Shown here: one piece after another, positions 32,661 to 39,921 of the stretch
Position numbering within the stretch: the first letter of the stretch is position 1
Layout of the letters: every line of letters starts with the position of its first letter
Origin: Ornithinimicrobium pekingense DSM 21552
GTDB taxonomy: Bacteria; Actinomycetota; Actinomycetes; Actinomycetales; Dermatophilaceae
Direction: 5' to 3'
DNA length: 64,000 nucleotides
NCBI RefSeq assembly: GCF_000421185.1
Contig: NZ_ATWJ01000011.1
Location: 280,495-344,494, forward strand
The notes under the pieces: model-generated
Seen by the model: the letters and a program-made list of their open reading frames with translations, nothing else
The model's database searches: none
What the model was told of the DNA's origin: nothing
Translations under genes and position numbers: made by a program

Positions 32661-33206
32661 ATGCTCCCCCAGCGACAGCGCATCGTGGCGCTCGCCGCCG
32701 CCCTCACCGTTGGGCTCACCGCGTGCGGTGCGGCCACGGACGACAGCTCACCCACCCCTGCCGCGTCCGCCCCGGCGCCCACCGAGGACGAGACCGCCTC
32801 CCCCGACGACGACGGGTCGACCTCCACCGCCCCTTCCGAGGATGATTCGATGAAGCCCAGCCCCATCCCCACACCCGACCCGGGCGGCTCCGCCCTGCCG
32901 ACGGGCCCGGTCCCCGACAGCGTCCTGGCCCGCGACGACGTCGTCGCCGCCACCGAGGACTACGCCGAGCGGCGGGGCGTCGACGTCGCGGACGTCACCG
33001 TCGAGGGCTTCGCCGCCGTCACCTGGTCCGACGGCAGCATCGGCTGCCCCGAGCCCGGGATGATGTACACCCAGGCCCTCGTCCCCGGCTACCAGCTCGT
33101 TCTCGGTGTCGACGGCCAGCTCGCCAGCTACCACGCCGCCGAGGGCAAGCCGTTCAGCTACTGCGCCAGCCCCGTCGCGCCCGCGCAGACGAACCCCAGC
33201 ACCTGA
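32661..33206 (+). CDS. Putative lipoprotein, unknown function
   Basis: 181 residues from the ATG at 32661 with AGGAGG 7 bases upstream. Signal peptide with lipobox LTAC (Cys about residue 21), then a long Ser/Thr/Pro/Asp-rich wall-spanning linker (about 25-80), then a compact domain (about 85-170) with ARDDVVAATEDYAERRGV, a CPEPGMMYTQALVPGYQLVL segment and a second Cys near the C-terminus (SYCAS), allowing one disulphide. The CPEPGMMYTQ motif recurs in small secreted actinobacterial proteins of unknown role (family recognition from memory). Confidence 0.75.
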   Translation: MLPQRQRIVALAAALTVGLTACGAATDDSSPTPAASAPAPTEDETASPDDDGSTSTAPSEDDSMKPSPIPTPDPGGSALPTGPVPDSVLARDDVVAATEDYAERRGVDVADVTVEGFAAVTWSDGSIGCPEPGMMYTQALVPGYQLVLGVDGQLASYHAAEGKPFSYCASPVAPAQTNPST

Positions 33207-33317
33207 GGACGCGCCAGAGGCGATTTAGAGGAACTCGCGATCGCAAAGATGACGCTTAAATTTCCTTCCGGGGGGGGTCTTGTCAGGGAGGAATTCGTCG
33301 GGCAGGATGAACGCCCT

Positions 33318-33343
33318 ACGACGCCTTGGTAGGGAGGCGTCGT
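33318..33343. repeat. 9-bp inverted repeat upstream of DUF2188-like pair
   Basis: acgacgcct (33318-33326) and aggcgtcgt (33335-33343) with an 8-base spacer, 25 bp upstream of the TTG start at 33369. Possible operator or terminator of the preceding lipoprotein gene. Confidence 0.4.
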
Positions 33344-33368
33344 GACGCCTATCTGGGGAGGGCTGACG

Positions 33369-33626
33369 TTGCGGCGACTCGTGGTGCAGCAGGACTCGAT
33401 CGGGGGGTGGGACGTCCATGACCTGGGCTCGGACGAGCAGCTCCACCGCAGCGACCGGATCAGGGCAGAGGGGTTCGCGCGGCGCCTGGTCTCCGCCGAG
33501 GGCGGCTCGGTCGTCGTCGTGGGCAACAACGGCCTCGTGCTCACCGAGTATGCCGTTCCCGCCTCGACGCGGACACCGCTCCGCGGGGTGCCGGGCGAGC
33601 CTCGACAGCGTCGTCGCAGGTGGTAA
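33369..33626 (+). CDS. DUF2188-like small protein (first of tandem pair)
   Basis: 85 residues. The TTG at 33369 is preferred over a GTG at 33342 because ggagggc lies at correct distance upstream and the product (MRRLVVQQDSIGGWDVHDLG) then starts exactly like its neighbour (MKHLVVQQDFVGGWNVHEVG). Shared core: SDR(I/L)RAEG(F/Y)ARRL and (A/P)EGGSV.V(V/I)G..G.VL(T/S)EY. This one-strand-hairpin pattern resembles DUF2188 proteins, whose function is unknown. The C-terminus is Arg-rich. The stop codon overlaps the first of three phased repeats. Confidence 0.65.
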   Translation: MRRLVVQQDSIGGWDVHDLGSDEQLHRSDRIRAEGFARRLVSAEGGSVVVVGNNGLVLTEYAVPASTRTPLRGVPGEPRQRRRRW

Positions 33627-33650
33627 AGAGCACGTAAAGGTGACGTAAAG
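33623..33650. promoter_or_regulatory. Three gtaaag repeats at exact 11-bp spacing
   Basis: gtaaag begins at 33623, 33634 and 33645; the second and third units share acgtaaag. An 11-bp period places the sites on one helix face, a pattern used by OmpR/PhoP-type response regulators. The block ends 78 bp before the start of the second DUF2188-like gene, with a gcatact -10-like element (33666-33672) in between. Confidence 0.5.
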
Positions 33651-33728
33651 CGGAGCCCTCCGCATGGCATACTTGACCATCGGACGACGCAGGGTCGCGG
33701 AGTCCACATCGAATTTGAAGGAATGAAC

Positions 33729-34013
33729 ATGAAGCACCTGGTTGTGCAGCAGGACTTCGTCGGCGGCTGGAACGTGCACGAGGTGGGGGCCGAGCTCGCA
33801 CTCCTCTACCGCAGCGACCGCCTGCGTGCCGAGGGCTACGCCCGTCGGCTGTGCTCGCCCGAGGGCGGGTCCGTCACGGTGATCGGCCACACGGGCGCCG
33901 TGCTCTCGGAGTACTCCGCCAAGGGCGCCGGTCGCACGCTGCTGCTGGATGCCGGCAAGAAGCGCCGCGGGCGCAGGGGCGCGACCGGTCGGTCCGGCTC
34001 CTTCGCCCGCTGA
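33729..34013 (+). CDS. DUF2188-like small protein (second of tandem pair)
   Basis: 94 residues from the ATG at 33729, which is 7 bases after aagga; the ATG at 33723 is too close to that site. It is about 50% identical by eye to the protein at 33369 over the first 70 residues, so the pair arose by tandem duplication. The C-terminal tail (KKRRGRRGATGRSGS) is strongly basic and could bind nucleic acid. It has its own upstream repeat block, so the two copies may be regulated separately. Confidence 0.7.
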   Translation: MKHLVVQQDFVGGWNVHEVGAELALLYRSDRLRAEGYARRLCSPEGGSVTVIGHTGAVLSEYSAKGAGRTLLLDAGKKRRGRRGATGRSGSFAR

Positions 34014-34044
34014 CCGGGCACCTCGTGCCGGCACGGTGGGCTTC

Positions 34045-34707
34045 GTGACCTGGCCGCCCCAGGACCCTGGCGGCCGCTCCCCCGAGGGTGAGGACCGGTG
34101 GCAGCCGTCGATGACCGGCCCGACCGACCAGCCGCCCTGGTCAGCACCGCCGTCACCGATCCCGTCCTACGTGCCGCCCCCGCCCGGGCAGGCGCACGGG
34201 CCGCAGGACGGGGCGCCCGCCTACGCCGCACCGACCCCACCACCACGCCCCGTGCCGGGCTCCCACGTCCGCTACGCCGACTGGGCCGAGCGCGTGGGCG
34301 CCACCCTCGTCGACTGGGGAATCCTCCTCGGCACCCTCGTGGTCGTCGGCGCGGTCTTCGACCTGCCGGAGGCGCTCGAGACGCTCGGCGGCCTGGCATG
34401 GTTCGGCCTCACGGGCTACTTCGCCTGGCTCAACGGCTCCAAGGGCCAGTCGCCCGGCAAGGCGCTCATGGGCCTGCGGGTGGTCCGCAGCGCGGACGGC
34501 TCGACGCTCGGCGGTCCGGTCGGTCTGGTCCGCGCGGTCGTGCTGTTCCTGATGTTCGCCTTCACCGGCGGGCTGCTCTACGTGCTGGCGCTCCTCTGGC
34601 CGGCGGGGGACCGCCGCAAGCAGGCGCTGCACGACAAGGTCGTCGGAGCGTCGGTGCTCGCGGGCTACCCGCGGGCGAGGTTCGGCCCGGGCATCTTCCG
34701 CCCCTGA
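34045..34707 (+). CDS. RDD family membrane protein
   Basis: 220 residues from a GTG at 34045 (an ATG at 34111 is an alternative). A Pro-rich cytoplasmic N-terminus (about residues 1-75) precedes the RDD domain: YADWAERVGATLVDWGILLG, two to three hydrophobic helices, and NGSKGQSPGKALMGLRVVR, then QALHDKVVGASVL. The RDD Arg-Asp-Asp pattern is represented here by R-x9-D variants. RDD proteins are presumed small-molecule or ion-handling membrane proteins; the role here is unknown. Confidence 0.82.
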   Translation: MTWPPQDPGGRSPEGEDRWQPSMTGPTDQPPWSAPPSPIPSYVPPPPGQAHGPQDGAPAYAAPTPPPRPVPGSHVRYADWAERVGATLVDWGILLGTLVVVGAVFDLPEALETLGGLAWFGLTGYFAWLNGSKGQSPGKALMGLRVVRSADGSTLGGPVGLVRAVVLFLMFAFTGGLLYVLALLWPAGDRRKQALHDKVVGASVLAGYPRARFGPGIFRP

Positions 34708-34824
34708 CGCCCGTCCCTTTTCAGCGCCGGCGCGCGCATTGTCGGGTATGCCGTGCCCGACCGGTCGCTGGCCCGCTCAGCCAGCCTGCCACCGGAGCTG
34801 GAGCTGGAGGAGAAGCCCGGCCAG

Positions 34825-37374
34825 CTAGAAGGGAGGAGGCTCGTCGTCCGGGCGGTGCCGCCAGCCGGTGTCATGGGTGGCGGCCTGCGGCCGCTCACCC
34901 GCAGCCGGCCCAGCCGCACCCATCGGGTTTGTCGCATCCCCCGCGGCGGCTGCCGCCTCCTGCTGGTCGCGCTCGTCCCGGACGACGTCCGGGTTAGGAC
35001 CGTGGCGACGCTCCCCCGTGGCGGTGACATGGGTCAGGCTCAGGCTGTCCCAGCCAAGGAAGGCCGGGTCGGTGTCGGTGTCCGGGTGGTCGTCGCCCGC
35101 GCGCAGGGGACGGGCAGCCCCGCGGTAGGTCAATGCGCGGTAGACGGCGCGGTCCACCGCGTCAGCGAGGGCGACCTGCCTGGTCATGGACGCGCGCTGA
35201 CGGCGTTCGCCGCGCCCGTCGAGCCCGTCGTCGATCCGCCCCTCGGCACGGGCACGGGCCCGGGCGGCCGCGTCGTCGGCCAGTGCCTGCTCGACGTCCT
35301 GGTGGACACGCTCGACCGCCGCCCGGAACAGGCTGGAGTACTGCCGGTAGTCGTGGGCGCGGGTCCGGTAGATGCGTCCAAGAAGGCTGGTCCAGGTCAC
35401 GTCGCGGTTCGGCGCCATGACGGCCTCCCAGCCGCCATGCGTCTTCCCGTCGTGGTGGCGACTGTGGAGGTCCTGCAGGTTGGTCTCGCTCGTCGGGCCA
35501 CCGGCACCGTGCGGAGTCACGTGGTCCAGCTGGGTGTACGGCGCGTGCTGCACGCACCCCGGTGCCCGGCAGGTCACGTCCGCCGCGTGGACCTGGGCGC
35601 GCATCGCCGCGTCAGGGGCGTATGCGGCGATGGAGCGTTCGACGCACCGTCCGTCGGCAGGGTCCATCAGCAGCCGGTGCAGAGTCGTGCCAGGGGTCAG
35701 TGCAAGCTCGCGGACCGCGTCCGGCGTGAGGAAGTGTGCGAAGGCGCCGGTGACCATCCCCATGCTCAGGACCTCACCCGGGGGCCCACCATCCGCGGAC
35801 GGGCTCGACGGTTCGTGACCCCGCGGCTCTCCGGGCTGCGGCGGCGCCCCCGGCTGGGCTGCCCCAGGCTCGGCTGCCCCAGGCGGGGATGATCCCGGCG
35901 GGGGCGCCCCGCGCGGGGCTGCCCCAGGCGGCGGTGCCCCAGGTGTGGGTCCCCCCGGTGTCGATGTCCCCTGCGCTCCGTGCGGTGCACCCTCCGCCGC
36001 CCCACGCTCCCCGGCGAGGAAGCCGGGACTGAAGAGCGGCCGCTGAGGCGAGTGCACGAGCGCGTCGAAGGGCACGATGACATTGAGCACCGCCGGTGGC
36101 AGCGCGGCCAGGACCGCTCGCATCTGCTCGGTCCAGGCGGTGCGCACGTGGTCGTCGGCGTCCGGCGGCAGCGGGTCGGGCAGGGCGAGCCCCGAGTGGA
36201 GGAGCAACGACATACCCATGTCTGCGCGCAGGTCCGCCAGGGTGCGGGGATCTCCGAGAGCCCTCGCCTCGCGCGCCGCGCGCTCGAGCCGGTCGACCAC
36301 GGCGGTGACCTGGGACGCGGTGCCGGACACGGTCACCGCTCCGGTGCCGTCCTCGTTGACCACGGCGCGCACGTCGCGCTTCTGCCGGGCCCTCTGCCGA
36401 GCCTGGGCGGCCGCCTGCGGGTCGCGGGAGGCAAGCCGCGTCGCCTCGCCGGCCAGGGCACGGTTGAAGAGCTTGTGCTCCCAGGGGCCGTCCTTGACCT
36501 CGCCGTCCGGGTCGAGCCGGTCGGTGCACACCGTCTTCGGGTCAGTGCCGAACAACCGCTCCGCGACCTCGGCCGTGTCCTCGTGAGCCTCATGCCCCAG
36601 CTCCCGCACGAACCGGCGCGCCAGGCGCCACGGGGTCACTCCTGTCGTCATCGAGTCGACGACGGGCTGCCGCACCTCCGCGGGGGCGTTGGCCAGCGCC
36701 ACCAGGTCGCTCACCTCGCCCTCGCCCCAGCCGGTCAGCGCCTCGATCTCGCTGCGGGTGACTGACTTGGACCGGGCCCTCCACCTCGTGACCTGGTTGT
36801 CGGTGAGCTCCCCGGGACGGGTCACACCCTTGCGCCTCAGCAGCACCCGACCGTTGCGCACCGTGAGCTCGCCCACCACCGACACGAGGGCGCCCTCCAG
36901 GCGGGCACCCAACCGCGTGAGCGAGCCCACCAGGCCAAGCACGCGCGAGGCGTCATCCGTCCGCGCGGCCAGGTCAGGATCACCGCTTCCCGTCTCGGCC
37001 GAGGTGGGCTCCCGCGTCCCGTCTGCCGTGTCACCACCCTGCGCGACGGCGGTCAGGCTCGTCCCCTTCGTCAGCGCCGCCACCGTCGAGGCCGCTACCC
37101 CGAAGAGCTTCGCCGCCTCGGGCTCCAGCCCCATCTCGAGCAGGCATGCACGCAACCGCTCGTCCACGTCGGCCGTCGGCGAGCACGTGGCGGCACCCGC
37201 CTCTTCGTCGCCGATCTGGATGAGCCTCGGGAAGGGGAGGAACCACGTCGACGGGCCCGAGGGCCGGACATCGACGACCATCATCCAGGCGGCCACTCGG
37301 CGGGACGACTCCGGCTGCCGGGCGTGGTCGCGCAGCTGACCCTCCAGCTGCTCCTCCACCGAACTGCCCGGCAT
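34825..37374 (-). CDS. DUF222 / HNH endonuclease-signature protein (13E12 type)
   Basis: 849 residues from the ATG at 37374, preceded by GGGGAGGG. The N-terminal and central part is the DUF222 (13E12 repeat) domain (about residues 90-430). A low-complexity Pro/Gly/Ala linker of 5-residue imperfect repeats (about 460-510) follows, then the HNH domain CRAPGC...LDHVTPHGAGGPTSETNLQ...HHDGKTHGG (about 600-650). Similar proteins occur in multiple copies in actinomycetes; nuclease activity is presumed. An SOS box lies 108 bp upstream, so DNA damage induction is expected. Confidence 0.9.
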   Translation of the reverse strand: MPGSSVEEQLEGQLRDHARQPESSRRVAAWMMVVDVRPSGPSTWFLPFPRLIQIGDEEAGAATCSPTADVDERLRACLLEMGLEPEAAKLFGVAASTVAALTKGTSLTAVAQGGDTADGTREPTSAETGSGDPDLAARTDDASRVLGLVGSLTRLGARLEGALVSVVGELTVRNGRVLLRRKGVTRPGELTDNQVTRWRARSKSVTRSEIEALTGWGEGEVSDLVALANAPAEVRQPVVDSMTTGVTPWRLARRFVRELGHEAHEDTAEVAERLFGTDPKTVCTDRLDPDGEVKDGPWEHKLFNRALAGEATRLASRDPQAAAQARQRARQKRDVRAVVNEDGTGAVTVSGTASQVTAVVDRLERAAREARALGDPRTLADLRADMGMSLLLHSGLALPDPLPPDADDHVRTAWTEQMRAVLAALPPAVLNVIVPFDALVHSPQRPLFSPGFLAGERGAAEGAPHGAQGTSTPGGPTPGAPPPGAAPRGAPPPGSSPPGAAEPGAAQPGAPPQPGEPRGHEPSSPSADGGPPGEVLSMGMVTGAFAHFLTPDAVRELALTPGTTLHRLLMDPADGRCVERSIAAYAPDAAMRAQVHAADVTCRAPGCVQHAPYTQLDHVTPHGAGGPTSETNLQDLHSRHHDGKTHGGWEAVMAPNRDVTWTSLLGRIYRTRAHDYRQYSSLFRAAVERVHQDVEQALADDAAARARARAEGRIDDGLDGRGERRQRASMTRQVALADAVDRAVYRALTYRGAARPLRAGDDHPDTDTDPAFLGWDSLSLTHVTATGERRHGPNPDVVRDERDQQEAAAAAGDATNPMGAAGPAAGERPQAATHDTGWRHRPDDEPPPF

Positions 37375-37481
37375 CTCGCCCTCCCCAGGTCTCGCGAGCC
37401 TCCCACCCCCGTGGGCGACTCCTTCGATGCACCCGATCTTAGGACAGGCGTACGACATACCCGCCCTGCGACACGCGGGTG

Positions 37482-37497
37482 TCGAAAAGATGTTCGA
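37482..37497. promoter_or_regulatory. LexA (SOS) box
   Basis: tcgaaaagatgttcga matches the actinobacterial SOS consensus TCGAAC-N4-GTTCGA at all but one position. It lies 108-123 bp upstream of the DUF222/HNH start. Confidence 0.65.
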
Positions 37498-37565
37498 GGC
37501 GCTCCCTGCTCCCTCGGTCCCCGGACCAGGACGGCGCCACCCCTCGGGTATGAGGTGTCGGGTCG

Positions 37566-38246
37566 CTAGGCGAGGGCGCCCGTCTCCTCGAGCGCGCACC
37601 GCACCGCCAGGACCCGCTCCCCGGTCACCTCCGAAAAGGTCGGTGCCGCGCTGACCAGCACGCCGTCGGGCATGGCGACGCTCGCCAGCTCCTCGGGTAT
37701 GGCGCGCGCCGGCACCCCTCGCAGGTAGGTCAGCCAGCCGACGACCGGTCTCCCCGGCCCGGCTCCTTGCACCCCCCGCCACTCGTCGGTCGTCCACGTG
37801 ACCCAGTCGGGCTCCCACGCGTTCACGAGGCCGTCGAGCACGGCCCGGGCGGCCGCGGGCTCGACGAGGGAGTCGCCGTCCCCTCCATCCGACAGCTGCA
37901 GCACCACGTTGTTGCCGATCGGCATGAAGGTCGCCCCGCAGTGGAAGGTCAGCCCGACCGAGGGTGTCCTACCGTTCCACATCCCCCCGGTGAAGCCCAG
38001 CTCGTCGATCGTCCCGTCACCGACGCCCTTGCGGGCCCTTCCGCGCTCGACCAGCGCCGTCAGCAACTCCAGGTCCACGTCGACCGGACGGCGAGCGCCC
38101 GCACGTGAGCGCCCCTTGTGGCACCACGAAGCCAGCGCAGGGTGTGCCTGGCCCAGAGTCTCGAGGCACGGCGCCAGGCGTGCGGCGCAGGCCGAGGCCG
38201 ACTCGGCGCGGGCGCCCCAGTAGGCACCGACATACATCGCGCTCAT
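37566..38246 (-). CDS. Imm52-family immunity protein
   Basis: 226 residues from the ATG at 38246. The start YVGAYWGARAESASACAARL, the HPALASWCHKGRSRAGARRPVDV block and ELGFTGGMWNGRTPSVGLTFHCGA (in parts) match the Imm52 family, known from polymorphic toxin systems as cytoplasmic antidotes. No toxin gene adjoins it; downstream is the SOS-controlled HNH gene and upstream lie three members of another possible immunity family. Orphan immunity genes of this kind are common and may protect against neighbours' toxins (inference). Confidence 0.75.
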   Translation of the reverse strand: MSAMYVGAYWGARAESASACAARLAPCLETLGQAHPALASWCHKGRSRAGARRPVDVDLELLTALVERGRARKGVGDGTIDELGFTGGMWNGRTPSVGLTFHCGATFMPIGNNVVLQLSDGGDGDSLVEPAAARAVLDGLVNAWEPDWVTWTTDEWRGVQGAGPGRPVVGWLTYLRGVPARAIPEELASVAMPDGVLVSAAPTFSEVTGERVLAVRCALEETGALA

Positions 38247-38258
38247 CGCTCCTCCCCG

Positions 38259-39041
38259 TCACAGCACATGGGCACCGATCACCTGCACGCGCACGTCGTC
38301 AGCACCCCGGTCGTCGATGTCGGCCTCCAGCGAGAGGTCGCTGGGACTCTGACCGGCCGTCCAGAGCGGCAGGACCACGGCATACCGGCCGGGGCCGTGA
38401 TCGGCAGGCGTGAAGTCCGACCACGGCCAGGGGTCCGCGGGCAGCTCGACAAGCCGGTCGGGGTATCCCTGCAGCCCCTCCCTGACCATCTCGTGCGAGG
38501 GGTGCCTGACCGGGGCCAGCACCCCGTCGCGCGCCAGGCCGTCGAAGTCGCCCCGGGCGAGCCGGGAGACCACCTCGCGCAGGGCGGGTCGCCAGCGCTC
38601 CGGCACCGGGGTGTCGCCAGGCACGGCGAGACTGGTTGCGGGCTCGCCCACCGACCCCTCAGCGAACCCCGACCACTCCGGGGCCGGGTCGATCTCCTCG
38701 AACCCGACGACCCGCGCGTCGAGGTAGCCCCGCCTGCCGACCGGCACGAGCCGCAGACGCAGACCGAGCTGCGCCGCCCCCTCGTCGGTCCACAACGGCA
38801 CCACGGTCTCGTGCTCCACCGGTCTCGTGCCCTCGACGGGGACGAGGGCCAGGAGCTCGTCCAGCCACGACCACAGGGCGTCGGGATAGGGGCGCAGCCG
38901 ATCCTCGCACCCGACCAGACCCTCCCGGAGCTGGTCGACACTCAAGCCACCCCGGCCGGCGACGAGAGACAGCTCGCCGGCCGAGAGGGCGCCGACCACC
39001 CCGCCGACCGCCGAGACCACCTCAGGTCTGGTGTATGCCAC
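38259..39041 (-). CDS. Member A of an unknown paralogous family
   Basis: 260 residues from a GTG at 39041, with a purine-rich RBS. The C-terminal half shares PVPERWRPALREVVSRLARGDFDGLARDGV and LVELPADPWPWSDF and VLPLWTA with the proteins at 39081 and 41933. The N-terminal half also has a PLWTDEGAAQLGLRLRLVP block, so the module may be internally duplicated. I believe it is related to DUF7668, but cannot verify. The stop lies 12 bp before the Imm52 start, so the two are probably co-transcribed, hinting at an immunity-type role (inference). Confidence 0.65.
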   Translation of the reverse strand: MAYTRPEVVSAVGGVVGALSAGELSLVAGRGGLSVDQLREGLVGCEDRLRPYPDALWSWLDELLALVPVEGTRPVEHETVVPLWTDEGAAQLGLRLRLVPVGRRGYLDARVVGFEEIDPAPEWSGFAEGSVGEPATSLAVPGDTPVPERWRPALREVVSRLARGDFDGLARDGVLAPVRHPSHEMVREGLQGYPDRLVELPADPWPWSDFTPADHGPGRYAVVLPLWTAGQSPSDLSLEADIDDRGADDVRVQVIGAHVL

Positions 39042-39080
39042 TCGTCCCCCTCTCCCGGACAGCCAAGGCACCCCGTCGAC

Positions 39081-39830
39081 TCACAGGGTATGGATCCGCT
39101 CGATGCGCATGGTGACCGCGCTCCCGTCATCGTGGACCTGCCCCTCGAGGGTCAGGTCGCTGCGTCCTTCCTCCGCGGTCCACAGCTCGACCGACACGTC
39201 CCAGACCTCCGCCTCGTCCGTCGGCTCGTGGTCGGTGAAGGGCCAGGCCTCGTCGGGAAGGTCGACGAGGGTGGCGGGATACTCCACGAGCCAGTGCTCG
39301 AAGCCGAGGTCGTCCGGGCCCTCGCGGGCGGGCGCGACCCCGTCCCGCACCAGGCCGGCGAAGTCGCCGGCCGCCAGGCGGTGGACGACACCCGCGACGA
39401 CCGGTCGCCATCGCTCGGGCACCGGAAGCAGACCCTTTTCGGGAGTGCCCGGCGGGCCGGGAAAGACGGCCACCCCCGCGCCGCGCACGTCACCCGGACG
39501 AGTCTGCGCCTCGGTCGGCTCAGCGTCGACGAAGGAGAGCACCTCGGGCCGGTAGACAGACCCGTGCTCCGTGACGCGGACGAGCAGCCCGGCCCCCGTC
39601 GGGCCGTCAGCAGTGACCAGCGGGACAACGACGTCGACCTGGTCCGGGTACCCCTCGACCGGGCGCGCGGTCAGCTCACGGACGGACTCGGGCGAGAGGG
39701 GCAGCAGCCGGCCACCGAGTGACGCCAGCCCCTCCCTCAGGTCCGCCTCGCCCACCCGCGAGAACGGCCGGACGGCGCCGAACGCCTCCTTGACCAGGAG
39801 GTTGAGGCAGAACACGGCCGCCTGCCGCAT
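39081..39830 (-). CDS. Member B of an unknown paralogous family
   Basis: 249 residues from the ATG at 39830. It shares PVPERWRPVVAGVVHRLAAGDF, VEYPATLVDLPDEAWPFTDH and VELWTAEEGRSDLTLEG with members A and C; the ELWTxEEGxSDLTLE signature is best preserved here. Soluble, acidic, without signal peptide. It is 39 bp upstream of member A on the same strand, and its start is 91 bp from the divergent membrane hydrolase gene. Confidence 0.65.
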   Translation of the reverse strand: MRQAAVFCLNLLVKEAFGAVRPFSRVGEADLREGLASLGGRLLPLSPESVRELTARPVEGYPDQVDVVVPLVTADGPTGAGLLVRVTEHGSVYRPEVLSFVDAEPTEAQTRPGDVRGAGVAVFPGPPGTPEKGLLPVPERWRPVVAGVVHRLAAGDFAGLVRDGVAPAREGPDDLGFEHWLVEYPATLVDLPDEAWPFTDHEPTDEAEVWDVSVELWTAEEGRSDLTLEGQVHDDGSAVTMRIERIHTL

Positions 39831-39921
39831 CTCACGCCCACCCCTTGCGTCGCAGCCGTGCACGCGAGCACCATACAAGGGACACCCGCAGGGGGTGCCG
39901 GCACCACTGGAGGGAGCCGGT

